A stretch of DNA of 64,000 bases from Alsobacter sp045348435 (lineage in GTDB: Bacteria > Pseudomonadota > Alphaproteobacteria > Rhizobiales > Beijerinckiaceae). The notes below the pieces were generated by a model, which saw only the letters and a program-made list of their open reading frames with translations, did not search any database and was not told the DNA's origin. Below, piece after piece: positions 1 through 8,711 of the stretch. Both the position numbers and the translations under genes were made by a program. The first letter of the stretch is position 1; every line of letters starts with the position of its first letter. The stretch spans positions 4,154,001-4,218,000 of the forward strand of contig NZ_CP157484.1 in assembly GCF_045348435.1 (NCBI RefSeq), written 5' to 3'.

Positions 1-1
1 C

Positions 2-994
2 CAGAGCGGCGTCGACGCGACCCGCCGCACCCTGGCTCTGGCGCAGGCCGCCGGCCCCGACGACCTCGTCCTGGCCCTCATCTCGGGCGGCGGCTCGGCC
101 AACTGGATCGCGCCCGCCGGAGCGCTCACGCTGGCCGAGAAGCAGGCCGTCACGCGCGCGCTGCTGCGCTCGGGCGCGTCGATCGGCGAGATCAACACGC
201 TGCGCAAGCGGCTCTCGCTGATCAAGGGCGGACGCCTCGCCCGCCTCGCCGCCCCCGCCCGGCTGCTGACGCTGGCGATCTCGGACGTGCCGCACGACGA
301 CCCGTCGACCATCGCGTCCGGCCCCACCGTGCCGGATCCCACCACCATGGCGCAGGCGCGCGCGGTCGCGGCCAAATACGGGCTGGACCTGCCGCCCGCC
401 GCGCGGGCGCTCCTCGACGACGACGCCAACGAGACCCCGAAGCCCGGCGATCCCGTGTTCCGCAACGCCGAGTTCCGCATCGTGGCGCGGCCGGCCCAGT
501 CCGTCGAGGCGGCCGCCGAGACCGCGCGGGCGGCCGGCTACGAGCCGCTGTCGCTCGGCGCGGACCTGGAGGGAGAGGCGCGCGAGGTCGCCTTCGCGCA
601 CGCCGCCGAGGCCGTGCGCCTCAAGCGGGAGGGGCGCAAGGCGGCGCTGATCTCCGGCGGCGAACTCACCGTGACGATCCGCGGGACGGGCCGCGGTGGC
701 CCCAACCAGGAATACGCGCTCGCGCTCGCCGTCGCGCTGAAGGGAGAGCCGGGCGTGGCGGCGCTGGCCGGCGACACGGACGGCACCGACGGCGGCGCCG
801 GCAAGCCCGACGACCCCGCCGGAGCGGTGGTCGACGAGACCACCCTGGCCCGCGCGCGATCGATCGGACTGGATGCGGCGGCCAGCCTGGACGACAACGA
901 TTCGACCGCCTTCTTCGAGCGCCTGGGCGACTTGCTCGTCCCCGGCCCGACCCGGACCAACGTCAACGACATCCGGGTCATCCTCGTCGGTTGA
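2..994 (+). CDS. ttuD: Glycerate 2-kinase / hydroxypyruvate reductase, MOFRL family (5' end outside window)
   Basis: The frame is open from the first bases of the window, so the N-terminus is missing and 330 residues are visible. The fragment shows LALISGGGSANW, NTLRKRLSLIKGGRLA, ISDVPHDD and IASGPTVPDP, then GGPNQEYALALA, LAGDTDGTDG and a final PTRTNVNDIRVILVG. These are hallmarks of the glycerate kinase type 2 / MOFRL family. Members act in glycerate, tartrate or hydroxypyruvate metabolism in the cytoplasm. Family annotation alternates between ATP-dependent glycerate 2-kinase and hydroxypyruvate reductase, and kinase is better supported biochemically for characterised members. The upstream operon partner lies outside the window. 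The family call is secure; the exact reaction is inferred. Confidence 0.9.
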   Translation, partial: QSGVDATRRTLALAQAAGPDDLVLALISGGGSANWIAPAGALTLAEKQAVTRALLRSGASIGEINTLRKRLSLIKGGRLARLAAPARLLTLAISDVPHDDPSTIASGPTVPDPTTMAQARAVAAKYGLDLPPAARALLDDDANETPKPGDPVFRNAEFRIVARPAQSVEAAAETARAAGYEPLSLGADLEGEAREVAFAHAAEAVRLKREGRKAALISGGELTVTIRGTGRGGPNQEYALALAVALKGEPGVAALAGDTDGTDGGAGKPDDPAGAVVDETTLARARSIGLDAAASLDDNDSTAFFERLGDLLVPGPTRTNVNDIRVILVG

Positions 995-1058
995 CAGGGA
1001 CCCGCCCGGCTCGCCAAATCGACAGCCGAATCAGGGCCTGGATGGCCGCCTCCGTTCC

Positions 1059-1529
1059 ATGGACGCCACGCGCAAGATGCTCCTGTTCCGCCTTCCCGTC
1101 CTGCCCGCCCTCCTGGCGACAGCCGTCGCGGCGAGCCTCGCCGGCGCGGCGCCGGCGCATGCGGACCTGCGCCTGTGCAACCTCACGCAAAGCCGCATCG
1201 GCGTCGCGCTCGGCTACCGCGATCCGCAGGGCTGGCTCTCCGAAGGGTGGTGGAACCTCAAGCCCAACGAGTGCGAGACCATGCTGAAGGGCGGCCTGGC
1301 GGCGCGCTTCTACTACATCTACGCGCAGGACTACGACCGCGGCGGGGAATGGGGCGGCAAGACCTTCATGTGCACCCGCGACAAGGAGTTTACGGTGCGC
1401 GGCGCTGAGGATTGCCTGGCGCGCGGGTTCGACCGCGTCGGCTTCTTCGAGATCGACACCGGCGAGCAAAAGAGCTGGACCGTGCAGCTCACCGATCCCA
1501 GCCGGGCCCCGACCACCAAGGCTCCCTGA
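1059..1529 (+). CDS. DUF1036 exported protein
   Basis: This 156-residue protein begins with a signal peptide: a basic start (MDATRKMLL), a hydrophobic stretch, and a likely cleavage near APAHA-D at about residue 34. The mature part has LRLCNLTQSRIGVALGY, EGWWNLKPNECETM, RFYYIYAQDY and CTRDKEFTVRG. This pattern is typical of DUF1036, small exported proteins common in Alphaproteobacteria and of unknown role. Conserved cysteines could form disulfides in the periplasm. The start at 1059 was chosen over an upstream open frame because it directly precedes the signal peptide; the ATG at 1077 is also possible. No clear Shine-Dalgarno was seen. Confidence 0.85.
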   Translation: MDATRKMLLFRLPVLPALLATAVAASLAGAAPAHADLRLCNLTQSRIGVALGYRDPQGWLSEGWWNLKPNECETMLKGGLAARFYYIYAQDYDRGGEWGGKTFMCTRDKEFTVRGAEDCLARGFDRVGFFEIDTGEQKSWTVQLTDPSRAPTTKAP

Positions 1530-1539
1530 GGGCCCCCTT

Positions 1540-2517
1540 CTACTCGGCGGCCGCGGCGAGGCTCGCCTGGCCGGCGACCCGCTCGATCTCCGCCAGCACC
1601 ACCTCGTTCGCCGCGTGGTGCGGCATGTGGCCGATCCCCGGCAACAGCGTCAGGTGCGACCCGGCGATCTGCCGGTGGATTGCGACCGAGTGGATCACCG
1701 GCGAAACGATCTTGTCGGCCTCGCCATGCAGGATGCTGGTCGGGACCCTGATCTCGGCGTATCGGCGGGACTGGACCTTCAGATAGTCGTTCAGGTCGAA
1801 CAGGTCTTCCGCATTGGCCTGGAACTCGGCCGGCCGCAGCAGCAGGCGTGCGGCGGTGCGCTCGGCGTAGCCGGGTGGCGGCTCGTTCGGCGCGAAAACG
1901 GCGCGCACGCCGGCGTCCAGCGCCAGGGCGGTCACCGGCGTCGCCACCGTGTAGTTGAACAGGGTCGCAAAGCGCTTGTCGGAGGCCGCCCGGTTATACC
2001 AGGCGACCCCGCCCATCCACGGATGGGTCGCCCCGGCCAGCAGCACGAGGCCGCTGACGATGTCGGGGTGGTCGAGCGCCAGCGCCGTCGCGAGCGAGCC
2101 GGACCACGAATGGCCGACGACCACCGCCCTGTCGACGCCGACGGCCGCCAGGGCCGCCCGGATCGTCCTGGCCTGAGCGGCCGGCGAGGAGGCTGCGCGC
2201 TCCCCGATCCTGTCGGTCCAGCCATGGCCCGGCCGGTCCACCGCGATGACGCGCCGCCGCTGGGCGAGCTGGTCCCCGATCGCCATCATCATGTCGCCGG
2301 AGTTCGCGGACGCGCCATGCAGCAGGAGGATCGGCGCGCCGGGGGCGCCGCCTTCCGGGCCGCGATCGACCAGATGCACGGTCCCGCCCTCGACCGGCAC
2401 GAGCCGCCCCTTGGGCGGATGCGCCCGGGACTGCGCTTCGGCGAGCAGGGACGACGCCAGGGCGGAGGCGGCGGCGGCGCCGGCCGCGAGGCCCAGCGCG
2501 AGGGCGGTGCGTTTCAT
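1540..2517 (-). CDS. Alpha/beta hydrolase, exported or membrane-anchored
   Basis: The 325-residue protein starts MKRTALALGLAAGAAAASA, a signal peptide or anchor, so the 2517 start is preferred over the longer open frame to 2592. The fold shows LLLHGASANS (oxyanion loop), DRPGHGWTDR, the nucleophile elbow GHSWSG (Ser at about residue 141), the acid region LHGEADKIVSP and the catalytic His in GIGHMPHHA. The triad looks complete, so it should be an active serine hydrolase. The substrate (ester, epoxide or lactone) cannot be told from sequence. It follows the TPR gene on the same strand with a 103 bp gap and ends 10 bp from the convergent DUF1036 gene. Confidence 0.88.
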   Translation of the reverse strand: MKRTALALGLAAGAAAASALASSLLAEAQSRAHPPKGRLVPVEGGTVHLVDRGPEGGAPGAPILLLHGASANSGDMMMAIGDQLAQRRRVIAVDRPGHGWTDRIGERAASSPAAQARTIRAALAAVGVDRAVVVGHSWSGSLATALALDHPDIVSGLVLLAGATHPWMGGVAWYNRAASDKRFATLFNYTVATPVTALALDAGVRAVFAPNEPPPGYAERTAARLLLRPAEFQANAEDLFDLNDYLKVQSRRYAEIRVPTSILHGEADKIVSPVIHSVAIHRQIAGSHLTLLPGIGHMPHHAANEVVLAEIERVAGQASLAAAAE

Positions 2518-2620
2518 GTCGGGGATGTCTCGGTGGGCGGAAAGGGCGGCGGTCTCGCCTGAAGACGCGTGGCGCGGCGCCATGGGTCCCATGCGCCTCG
2601 AAATGTCGCAGAGCGGGCTT

Positions 2621-3298
2621 TCACAGATCGGTGCCGCCGACCTCCGCCGCGAGGCTCTGGACGGCCTTCTTCACGTCCGCCAGGAAGGGATTGATGGCGA
2701 GGGCCTTCTGGAACACCTCATAGGCGGCCTTCCGGTCGCCGTTCTGCTGCAGGATGATGCCCAGGCCCGAAAGCGCGCCGAAGTGACGGGGCTCGCGCGC
2801 CAAGACCTCGCGCAGGTCGGCCATGGAGCGGGTCACGTCGCCCATCATGAAGAAGATGGTGGCGCGCTTGTTCCACGCCTCCGCCCACTCGGGCTGCAGC
2901 GCGATGGCGCGGTCCAGGAGCTCGATGGCCAGGGGCTGGTCCTGGTCGGCCGCCTCCATGGCGCGCACGAACAGGAGGTCGGCCGTGTCGCTGCCCGAGC
3001 GCATCCACCGGCGCTGGATCGACGCCACGATGCCCTTGGCCTCGCTCTCGTCGGTCGACTTGGAGAGCCGGGCGTAGAGGTCGTCCAGCGTCGCCGCGCG
3101 CGGCGGAGGCGCCGCGTCCGGCTTGCGGGGGGCGGGGGCCGGGCCGGCGGCGTTCTGGATCAACGGCTCGAGCGGGCCGGACACGGCCGGCGCGGCGCCG
3201 GCCGGAGAGCCAAGAGCCGGAGAGCCAAGAGCCGGGGACCCAAGGGCCAGGGAGCCCACGGCCAAGGCGGTCAGAAACAAGGTCCGGATCTGGCGCAT
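2621..3298 (-). CDS. Exported TPR protein
   Basis: This 225-residue protein has an N-terminal signal region (MRQIRTLFLTALAVGSLA) followed by a short tandem repeat, LGSPA in three copies, and then a low-complexity Pro/Ala stretch. The body carries TPR-like helices: AIELLDRAIALQPEWAEAWN, the segment starting FFMMGDVTRSMADLREVLAR, FGALSGLGIILQQNGD and AYEVFQKALAINPFLADVK. TPR proteins of this kind are periplasmic scaffolds or assembly factors; the partner is unknown. The start at 3298 matches the signal peptide. An upstream ATG at 3340 would add 14 residues without a signal-like character. It probably precedes the hydrolase gene in one transcript. Confidence 0.85.
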   Translation of the reverse strand: MRQIRTLFLTALAVGSLALGSPALGSPALGSPAGAAPAVSGPLEPLIQNAAGPAPAPRKPDAAPPPRAATLDDLYARLSKSTDESEAKGIVASIQRRWMRSGSDTADLLFVRAMEAADQDQPLAIELLDRAIALQPEWAEAWNKRATIFFMMGDVTRSMADLREVLAREPRHFGALSGLGIILQQNGDRKAAYEVFQKALAINPFLADVKKAVQSLAAEVGGTDL

Positions 3299-3354
3299 GC
3301 CATGGATGATAGGGCGGGTCGCGCCCCTGTCAAAGCCCATGCTGTCGCACGACG

Positions 3355-3384
3355 CACGAAAACAGGGCGCTCACCGCGCCCTGT
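3355..3384 (-). terminator. Rho-independent terminator downstream of rpmJ
   Basis: A perfect 9-bp stem ACAGGGCGC/GCGCCCTGT (3362-3370 and 3376-3384) with a 5-nt loop is followed on the minus strand by TTTTCGTGC. It sits 62 bp beyond the rpmJ stop, in the right orientation. Confidence 0.75.
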
Positions 3385-3445
3385 CCGGCAACGTTCACCT
3401 CAGAGCGGCCGTCTCCCTGCCCGTGGACGGGGACAGCCGGACGCC

Positions 3446-3571
3446 TCAGCCCTGGCGGGCCTTGTAGCGCTTCTGGGTCTTGTTGATGATGTAGACGCGG
3501 CCCTTGCGGCGCACGATCTGGTTGTCGCGGTGACGCTCGCGCAGCGACTTGAGAGAGTTGCGGATCTTCAT
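3446..3571 (-). CDS. rpmJ: 50S ribosomal protein L36
   Basis: The 41-residue product starts MKIRNSLKSLRERHRDNQ and ends INKTQKRYKARQG. This is the alternative (B-type) bacterial L36 lacking the Cys/His zinc ribbon, and it is the usual form in Alphaproteobacteria. It is a structural protein of the large ribosomal subunit. It stands as a single gene with its own terminator at 3355-3384. The length and basic composition fit the family exactly. Confidence 0.97.
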   Translation of the reverse strand: MKIRNSLKSLRERHRDNQIVRRKGRVYIINKTQKRYKARQG

Positions 3572-3812
3572 CGGTCCAGTCTCGCTTCGATCGGTCGCGC
3601 GGAACGACCTGAATGGGTCTAGGATCTACGCGGGCGCGCCACGCGCCACGTGGTCCTGCGGCCCACGCGCCCTTCGGTGCTGGTCAATAGTCCATCCGCT
3701 CTGCGGTTTCAAGCCGGCGCGAGCCGAAAGCTGCGCGGATCGCCAGACTTCCGCACAGGCGCAAGCGCCGCATTTTCCCCTCGATCTCCGCCGAATTCCG
3801 GGCATGATGCCC

Positions 3813-3852
3813 AAACAGGCCGCGAAAACAGGCCAATCTCGAGAAACAGGCC
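3813..3852 (+). repeat. Three direct repeats AAACAGGCC before the importer operon
   Basis: The nonamer AAACAGGCC occurs at 3813-3821, 3826-3834 and 3844-3852, just upstream of the substrate-binding protein start at 3866. The third copy abuts the ribosome-binding region. A perfect palindrome GGCATgATGCC lies at 3801-3811. The 294 bp between rpmJ and this operon otherwise holds no gene. A regulatory role is inferred only. Confidence 0.4.
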
Positions 3853-3865
3853 AGGGAGCACCGCG

Positions 3866-5062
3866 ATGAGGGCATGGACGATCGGCTGCGCCGCCGGGAT
3901 CGTGTTGGCGGGCGTCGCCTCGCTGGCCGCCCCCGCTTCCGCCAAAGACGTCAAGATCTGCCTTCTGGCCGGCAAGACGGGCCCGCTCGAGGCCTACGCC
4001 AAGCAGACCGAGAACGGCTTCATGCTGGGCCTCGAATACCTCACCAAGGGCACGATGCAGGTGGGCGCCGACAAGCTGCAGGTGATTGTCAAGGACGACC
4101 AGCTCAAGCCCGACCGCGGCAAGGCGCTGCTCGAGGAGTGCTACGCCGACGACAAGGCCGACATCGCCGTGGGCACGAGCGGCTCGCCCGTGGCGCTGGC
4201 CATGCTGCCCGTCGCCGAGGAGATGAAGAAGGTCCTCATCGTCGAGCCGGCTGTGGCCGATTCGATCACCGGGGAGAAGTGGAACCGCTACGTCTTCCGC
4301 ACCGGCCGCAGCTCCTACCAGGACGCCCTCGCGGCCGCCGCGGCCGTTCCGGACGGCGACGTCTCCATCGGCATGATGGCGCTCGACACCGCCTTCGGAC
4401 GCGACGGCGTGGCGGCCTTCAAGGAGGCGCTCGCAGGCGTGCGGCCCAAGGCCAAGGTCGTGGCCGAGGAATACGCGGCCGGAAACACCGCCGACTTCAC
4501 GCCCTTCGCCGAGCGGCTGTTCAATGGCCTCAAGGACAAGCCCGGCAAGCGCCTGATCGCCTTCATCTGGGCCGGCGCGCATCCGATCGCCAAATTCGTC
4601 GACATGAAGCCCGAGCGCTTCGACATCGTCCTGGCGCCGGGCGGCAATCTCCTTCCCGTCATGGCCGGCTGGAAGAGCTTCGCGGGCGCGGAAGGCGGCA
4701 TCTACTATTACTACGGCTTCCCCCAGAACCCGCAGAACGACTGGCTGAAGGCGGAATATCAGAAGCGCTTCAACGCCCCGCCGGACTTCTTCGTCGCCGG
4801 CGGCTTCTCGGCCGCCTCGGCCGTGGTGGCCGCCCTGCAGAAGTCCGGTTCGACCGACTCCGAGAAGCTGATCGCCGCCATGGAGGGCATGAGCTTCGAC
4901 ACGCCCAAGGGACCGATGACCTTCCGGAAGGAGGATCACCAGGCCCTGCAGGACATGTATCACTGGCGCATCAAGAAGGGCGCGACCGACACCGATCTCC
5001 TGGAGCTGGTCGCCACCATCCCGGCCAAGGACATGCCCCTGCCCGTGCGCAACAAGCGGTGA
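3866..5062 (+). CDS. ABC transporter substrate-binding protein (branched-chain amino acid / LivK-like)
   Basis: The 398-residue periplasmic binding protein starts with signal peptide MRAWTIGCAAGIVLAG, with cleavage near PASA-K (residue 27). The mature region KICLLAGKTGPLEAYAK starts a type-1 periplasmic binding fold (peripla_BP_6). It contains GTSGSPVALAMLPVAEEMKK and IYYYYGFPQNPQNDWLKAEY, typical of binding proteins for amino acids, amides or aromatic acids. It heads a tight operon with two ATPases and two permeases. Next to acyl-CoA catabolic genes, an organic or aromatic acid is as plausible a ligand as leucine. The start at 3866 is set by the signal peptide and an AGGGAG ribosome-binding site. 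Confidence 0.92.
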   Translation: MRAWTIGCAAGIVLAGVASLAAPASAKDVKICLLAGKTGPLEAYAKQTENGFMLGLEYLTKGTMQVGADKLQVIVKDDQLKPDRGKALLEECYADDKADIAVGTSGSPVALAMLPVAEEMKKVLIVEPAVADSITGEKWNRYVFRTGRSSYQDALAAAAAVPDGDVSIGMMALDTAFGRDGVAAFKEALAGVRPKAKVVAEEYAAGNTADFTPFAERLFNGLKDKPGKRLIAFIWAGAHPIAKFVDMKPERFDIVLAPGGNLLPVMAGWKSFAGAEGGIYYYYGFPQNPQNDWLKAEYQKRFNAPPDFFVAGGFSAASAVVAALQKSGSTDSEKLIAAMEGMSFDTPKGPMTFRKEDHQALQDMYHWRIKKGATDTDLLELVATIPAKDMPLPVRNKR

Positions 5063-5850
5063 CCGAGACTGCGCCGCCCTGCCCCGTCCTGGAGACGCGC
5101 GACCTCACGATCCGCTTCGGCGGTCATGTGGCGGTCGATCGCGTCTCCTGCCGCTTCGAGCGCGGCACGCTGACCGCCATCGTGGGCCCCAACGGGGCGG
5201 GCAAGACGACATGGTTCAACCTCATATCCGGCCAGCTGCGCGCGACCGGCGGACGCGTGCTGCTGGAGGGCGTCGACGTCACCGGCCTGGGGCCGGCGGC
5301 CCGGACGAGGCGCGGGATGGGCCGGGCCTTCCAGCTCACGAATCTCTTCCCCAACCTCTCGGTGCGCGAGAATGTCCGCCTCGCCGTCCAGGCCCGCGAG
5401 GGAGGCGGTCCCACGATCTGGCGCCGATGGAGCGACCGGACGGACTGGATCGAGCAGGCCGACAGGATCCTCGAGCAGGTCGCCCTGGCGGACGAGGGAC
5501 GCGTCCCCGCCGCCGCGCTGCCGCATGGCGACCAGCGCAAGCTGGAGGTCGCCGTCATGATGGCTCTGGAGCCGCGGGTGCTGATGTTCGATGAACCGAC
5601 CGCCGGCATGTCGGTCGACGAGGTTCCGGTCGTGCTCGACCTCATCCAGCGCCTCAAGGACCAGGGCGACAGGACCATCCTGCTGGTCGAGCACAAGATG
5701 GACGTGATCCGCAGCCTCGCGGACCGCATCGTCGTCCTGCACAATGGCCAGCTGGTCGCGGACGGCGAACCGGCCGCCGTCATCGCCTCTCCGATCGTGC
5801 AGGAGGCCTATCTGGGCGTGAGCGCCGGGAGCGAGCCCGACCATGGCTGA
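5059..5850 (+). CDS. livG: Branched-chain amino acid-type ABC transporter ATPase (LivG-like)
   Basis: The 263-residue ATPase uses a GTG start that overlaps the stop of the binding-protein gene (GTGA), indicating translational coupling. Motifs in order are Walker A GPNGAGKTT (about residue 38), the LivG-type substitute signature LPHGDQRKLEVAVMM, Walker B VLMFDEPTAGMS and the H-loop VEHKM. LivG subunits characteristically have a degenerate signature of this form. It pairs with the LivF-like ATPase next to it to drive import through the two permeases. Confidence 0.93.
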   Translation: MTETAPPCPVLETRDLTIRFGGHVAVDRVSCRFERGTLTAIVGPNGAGKTTWFNLISGQLRATGGRVLLEGVDVTGLGPAARTRRGMGRAFQLTNLFPNLSVRENVRLAVQAREGGGPTIWRRWSDRTDWIEQADRILEQVALADEGRVPAAALPHGDQRKLEVAVMMALEPRVLMFDEPTAGMSVDEVPVVLDLIQRLKDQGDRTILLVEHKMDVIRSLADRIVVLHNGQLVADGEPAAVIASPIVQEAYLGVSAGSEPDHG

Positions 5851-6568
5851 ACCGATCCTCACCCTCTCCGGCGTCCACACCCATATCGGCCAGTACCACA
5901 TCCTGCAGGGCGTCGATCTCGACGTCGCGCCCGGCGAGACGACGGCGCTCCTCGGCCGCAACGGCGCGGGCAAGACCACGACGCTGCGCACCATCATGGG
6001 GTTGTGGTCCCCGAGCCGCGGCGAGATCCGCTTCGACGGCCGGCCTGTCGGGGGCCTCGCCACCCCCGAGATCGCCCGCATGGGCGTGGCCTATGTGCCG
6101 GAGAGCATGGGCGTCTTCGCCGACCTCACCGTGCGCGAGAACATGATCCTGGCGGCGCGCGAGGGCCCGCCCCAGCCGGCGCGGCTCGACTGGATCTTCG
6201 GCTTCTTTCCCGCCCTGAAGACGTTCTGGAACCACCCCGCGGGGGTTCTGTCCGGCGGCCAGAAGCAGATGCTCTCGATCGCCCGCGCCGTCGTCGAGCC
6301 GCGCCGCCTGATCCTGATCGACGAGCCCACCAAGGGCATCGCTCCCGCCATCGTGGAGAACATGATCCGCGCCTTCCGCGAGCTGAAGCGATCCGGCGTG
6401 ACCATCCTGCTGGTCGAGCAGAACCTGCGTTTCGCGCAGGCCCTGGCGGACGCCGTCGCCGTCATGGACGACGGCCGCATCGCCCATCGGGGACGCATGC
6501 GGGACCTGGCGGCCGACGCGGACCTGCAGTCTCGGCTGCTGGGCCTGTCGCTGGGAGCGCACGCGTGA
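5843..6568 (+). CDS. livF: Branched-chain amino acid-type ABC transporter ATPase (LivF-like)
   Basis: The 241-residue protein has Walker A GRNGAGKTT, Q-loop and YVPESMGVF region, signature LSGGQKQMLSIARA, Walker B LILIDEPTKGIAP and H-loop LVEQN. LivF-type proteins carry the RNGAGKTT form and a full LSGGQ. The gene overlaps livG by 8 bp and the permease by 4 bp. It is the second cytoplasmic ATPase of the importer. Confidence 0.94.
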   Translation: MAEPILTLSGVHTHIGQYHILQGVDLDVAPGETTALLGRNGAGKTTTLRTIMGLWSPSRGEIRFDGRPVGGLATPEIARMGVAYVPESMGVFADLTVRENMILAAREGPPQPARLDWIFGFFPALKTFWNHPAGVLSGGQKQMLSIARAVVEPRRLILIDEPTKGIAPAIVENMIRAFRELKRSGVTILLVEQNLRFAQALADAVAVMDDGRIAHRGRMRDLAADADLQSRLLGLSLGAHA

Positions 6569-7557
6569 CCGCCGTCGCCCGCCCCCGCGCCGACCTGTGG
6601 CCCCTGGCGCTCCTGCCGGCGCTCGCGCTGATCGCCCTGCCGCTGGTGGGCGACCCCAGCGCCTGGATCACCCTCACGGTGGCCGGGCTCGCGATGGGGA
6701 TGATGATCTTCGTCGTGGCCAGCGGGCTGACGCTGATCTTCGGCCTCATGGACGTGCTGAATTTCGGCCACGGCGCCTTCATCGCGGTGGGGGCCTATGC
6801 GGCCTTCTCGGTGCTCGGCCCCGTTTCGGCCTGGCTCGGCGCCGAAACGCTGGCCCTGAACCTGGCCGCCCTCCTGGTCGCCGCGCTGGCCGCCATGGCG
6901 GTGACGGGCGCGCTCGGGCTCGCCTTCGAGCGCGTCATCGTCCGGCCGGTCTATGGCCATCACCTGAAGCAGATCCTGATCACCATGGGCGGGCTTGTCG
7001 TGGCCGAGCAGATGATCCGGGTCCTGTGGGGGGCCGACCAGAAGGCGATGCCGCTCCCGGCGGGCCTGCGCGGGGCCGTGATGGCGGGCGACGTCGCGAT
7101 CGAGAAATTCAGGCTGCTGGCCGTGGGCGTCGGCCTGGTCGTGTTCATCGCCATGCAGCTCGTCCTGAACCGCACCCGCATCGGCCTGCTGATCCGGGCC
7201 GGCGTCGAGAACGGCGAGATGGTGGAGGCGCTCGGCTACCGGGTGCGCCGGCTCTTCGTCGGCGTCTTCATGGCGGGTTCGGCCCTGGCCGGACTCGGCG
7301 GCGCGCTGTGGGCGCTCTACCGCGAGACGCTGACTGCCGACATCGGCGGCGAGGTCATGGTCCTGGTCTTCATCGTCATCATCGTGGGCGGCCTGGGCTC
7401 GGTCGGCGGCTGCTTCATCGGCTCCCTCATGGTGGCGCTCATGGCCAACTACACCGGCTATCTCGCCCCCAAATTCGCCCTCGTCTCCAACATCGCCCTG
7501 ATGGCGGCGGTGCTGATGTGGCGGCCCAACGGGCTCTACCCCGTGGCCAAGCGGTGA
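6565..7557 (+). CDS. livH: Branched-chain amino acid-type ABC permease (LivH-like)
   Basis: The 330-residue integral membrane protein has about eight hydrophobic segments. It carries the family motif FGLMDVLNFGHGAFIAVGAY, RIGLLIRAGVENGEMVEALG (the ATPase-coupling loop) and VFIVIIVGGLGSVGG near the C-terminus. The start is a GTG at 6565 overlapping the livF stop (GTGA). The order ATPase, ATPase, permease, permease differs from E. coli livKHMGF but is common in Alphaproteobacteria. Confidence 0.93.
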   Translation: MTAVARPRADLWPLALLPALALIALPLVGDPSAWITLTVAGLAMGMMIFVVASGLTLIFGLMDVLNFGHGAFIAVGAYAAFSVLGPVSAWLGAETLALNLAALLVAALAAMAVTGALGLAFERVIVRPVYGHHLKQILITMGGLVVAEQMIRVLWGADQKAMPLPAGLRGAVMAGDVAIEKFRLLAVGVGLVVFIAMQLVLNRTRIGLLIRAGVENGEMVEALGYRVRRLFVGVFMAGSALAGLGGALWALYRETLTADIGGEVMVLVFIVIIVGGLGSVGGCFIGSLMVALMANYTGYLAPKFALVSNIALMAAVLMWRPNGLYPVAKR

Positions 7558-7561
7558 GCCG

Positions 7562-8635
7562 ATGCTGAAGGCGCTTCTCTCGGGAGATATGCCGCGCAGC
7601 CGGGCGCTAAGCGCCCTCCTGCTCGCCATCCTGATCGGGCTTGCGGGCGCGCCCTTCTGGTTCGGCGGCGCCCAGCCCATCAACACCGCCGCGAAGGTCT
7701 GCGTCTTCATCCTGCTGGTCGCCAGCTACGATCTGCTGATCGGCTACACGGGCGTGGTCTCCTTCGCGCACACGATGTTCTTCGGCATCGGCGGCTACGG
7801 GGTGGGGTTGGCGCTCTACGCCTGGGGCGCCGCGTGGACGTCCGTCTTCGGCGGCCTTGGCCTCGCCTTGCTGCTGGGCGTCGCGCTGGCGCTCGGCATC
7901 GGCCTGTTCTCGCTGCGCGTGCGGGCGATCTTCTACGCCATGATCACGCTTGCGGTCGCGTCGGCCTTCGCGGTCCTGGCCTCTCAGCTCTCCGGCCTCA
8001 CCGGCGGCGAGGACGGCCGCTCCTTCCGGGTTCCGGAACTGCTGCGGCCCGCGACGAAGATCTTCGACGCGCCGGTCTTCGGAGTGGAGGTGAACGGCAG
8101 GATCGTCGCCTACTACATCGTCTTCTTCGGCGCCCTGGCGCTGTTCCTGGCGCTGTTGCGGATCGTGAACTCTCCCTTCGGGCGCGTTCTCCAGGCGATC
8201 CGGGAAAACGAGTTCCGGGCCGAGGCGCTGGGCTATCGCACCGTCTATTACCGGACGGCCGCGAATTGCCTGGCGGCCGGAATGGCCGTGATGGCCGGCG
8301 CGCTCAACGCGCTGTGGCTGCGCTACACCGGGCCGGACACGACCCTGTCCTTCACCATCATGGTCGACATCCTGCTCATGGTCGTGATCGGCGGCATGGG
8401 CACGCTCTATGGGGCGGTGATCGGGGCGACGCTCTTCGTGGTGGCCCAGAACTACCTGCAGAAGCTGATGGGCGTCGCGGCGGCTGCGACCGAGGGGATC
8501 CCCCTCCTGCCGAGGCTGCTGGACCCGGACCGCTGGCTCCTGTGGCTCGGCGTGCTCTTCGTGCTGAGCGTCTACTTCTTCCCCACCGGCGTCGTCGGAC
8601 GGCTGCGGCGGCGCGCCGGCCACGACCCGGGCTGA
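7562..8635 (+). CDS. livM: Branched-chain amino acid-type ABC permease (LivM-like)
   Basis: This 357-residue polytopic membrane protein has the LivM pattern: YDLLIGYTGVVSFAHTMFFG near the N-terminus, LTGGEDG, the coupling loop FGRVLQAIRENEFRAEALGY and VVIGGMGTLYGAVIGA. It starts 4 bp after livH and closes the importer operon. It forms the heterodimeric channel with LivH. Confidence 0.93.
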   Translation: MLKALLSGDMPRSRALSALLLAILIGLAGAPFWFGGAQPINTAAKVCVFILLVASYDLLIGYTGVVSFAHTMFFGIGGYGVGLALYAWGAAWTSVFGGLGLALLLGVALALGIGLFSLRVRAIFYAMITLAVASAFAVLASQLSGLTGGEDGRSFRVPELLRPATKIFDAPVFGVEVNGRIVAYYIVFFGALALFLALLRIVNSPFGRVLQAIRENEFRAEALGYRTVYYRTAANCLAAGMAVMAGALNALWLRYTGPDTTLSFTIMVDILLMVVIGGMGTLYGAVIGATLFVVAQNYLQKLMGVAAAATEGIPLLPRLLDPDRWLLWLGVLFVLSVYFFPTGVVGRLRRRAGHDPG

Positions 8636-8711
8636 TCCGGCCCGCCAGGGGTTTTGCGCCGCCTCATGGGGGCATAGCATCGCCCTTGGAAGACGAACCA
8701 CGAGGACGCTC

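Noticed and set aside
538..1017. Minus-strand frame opposite the glycerate kinase gene
   Set aside because: Its translation is a low-complexity Ser/Pro/Ala string and it overlaps a conserved gene completely.
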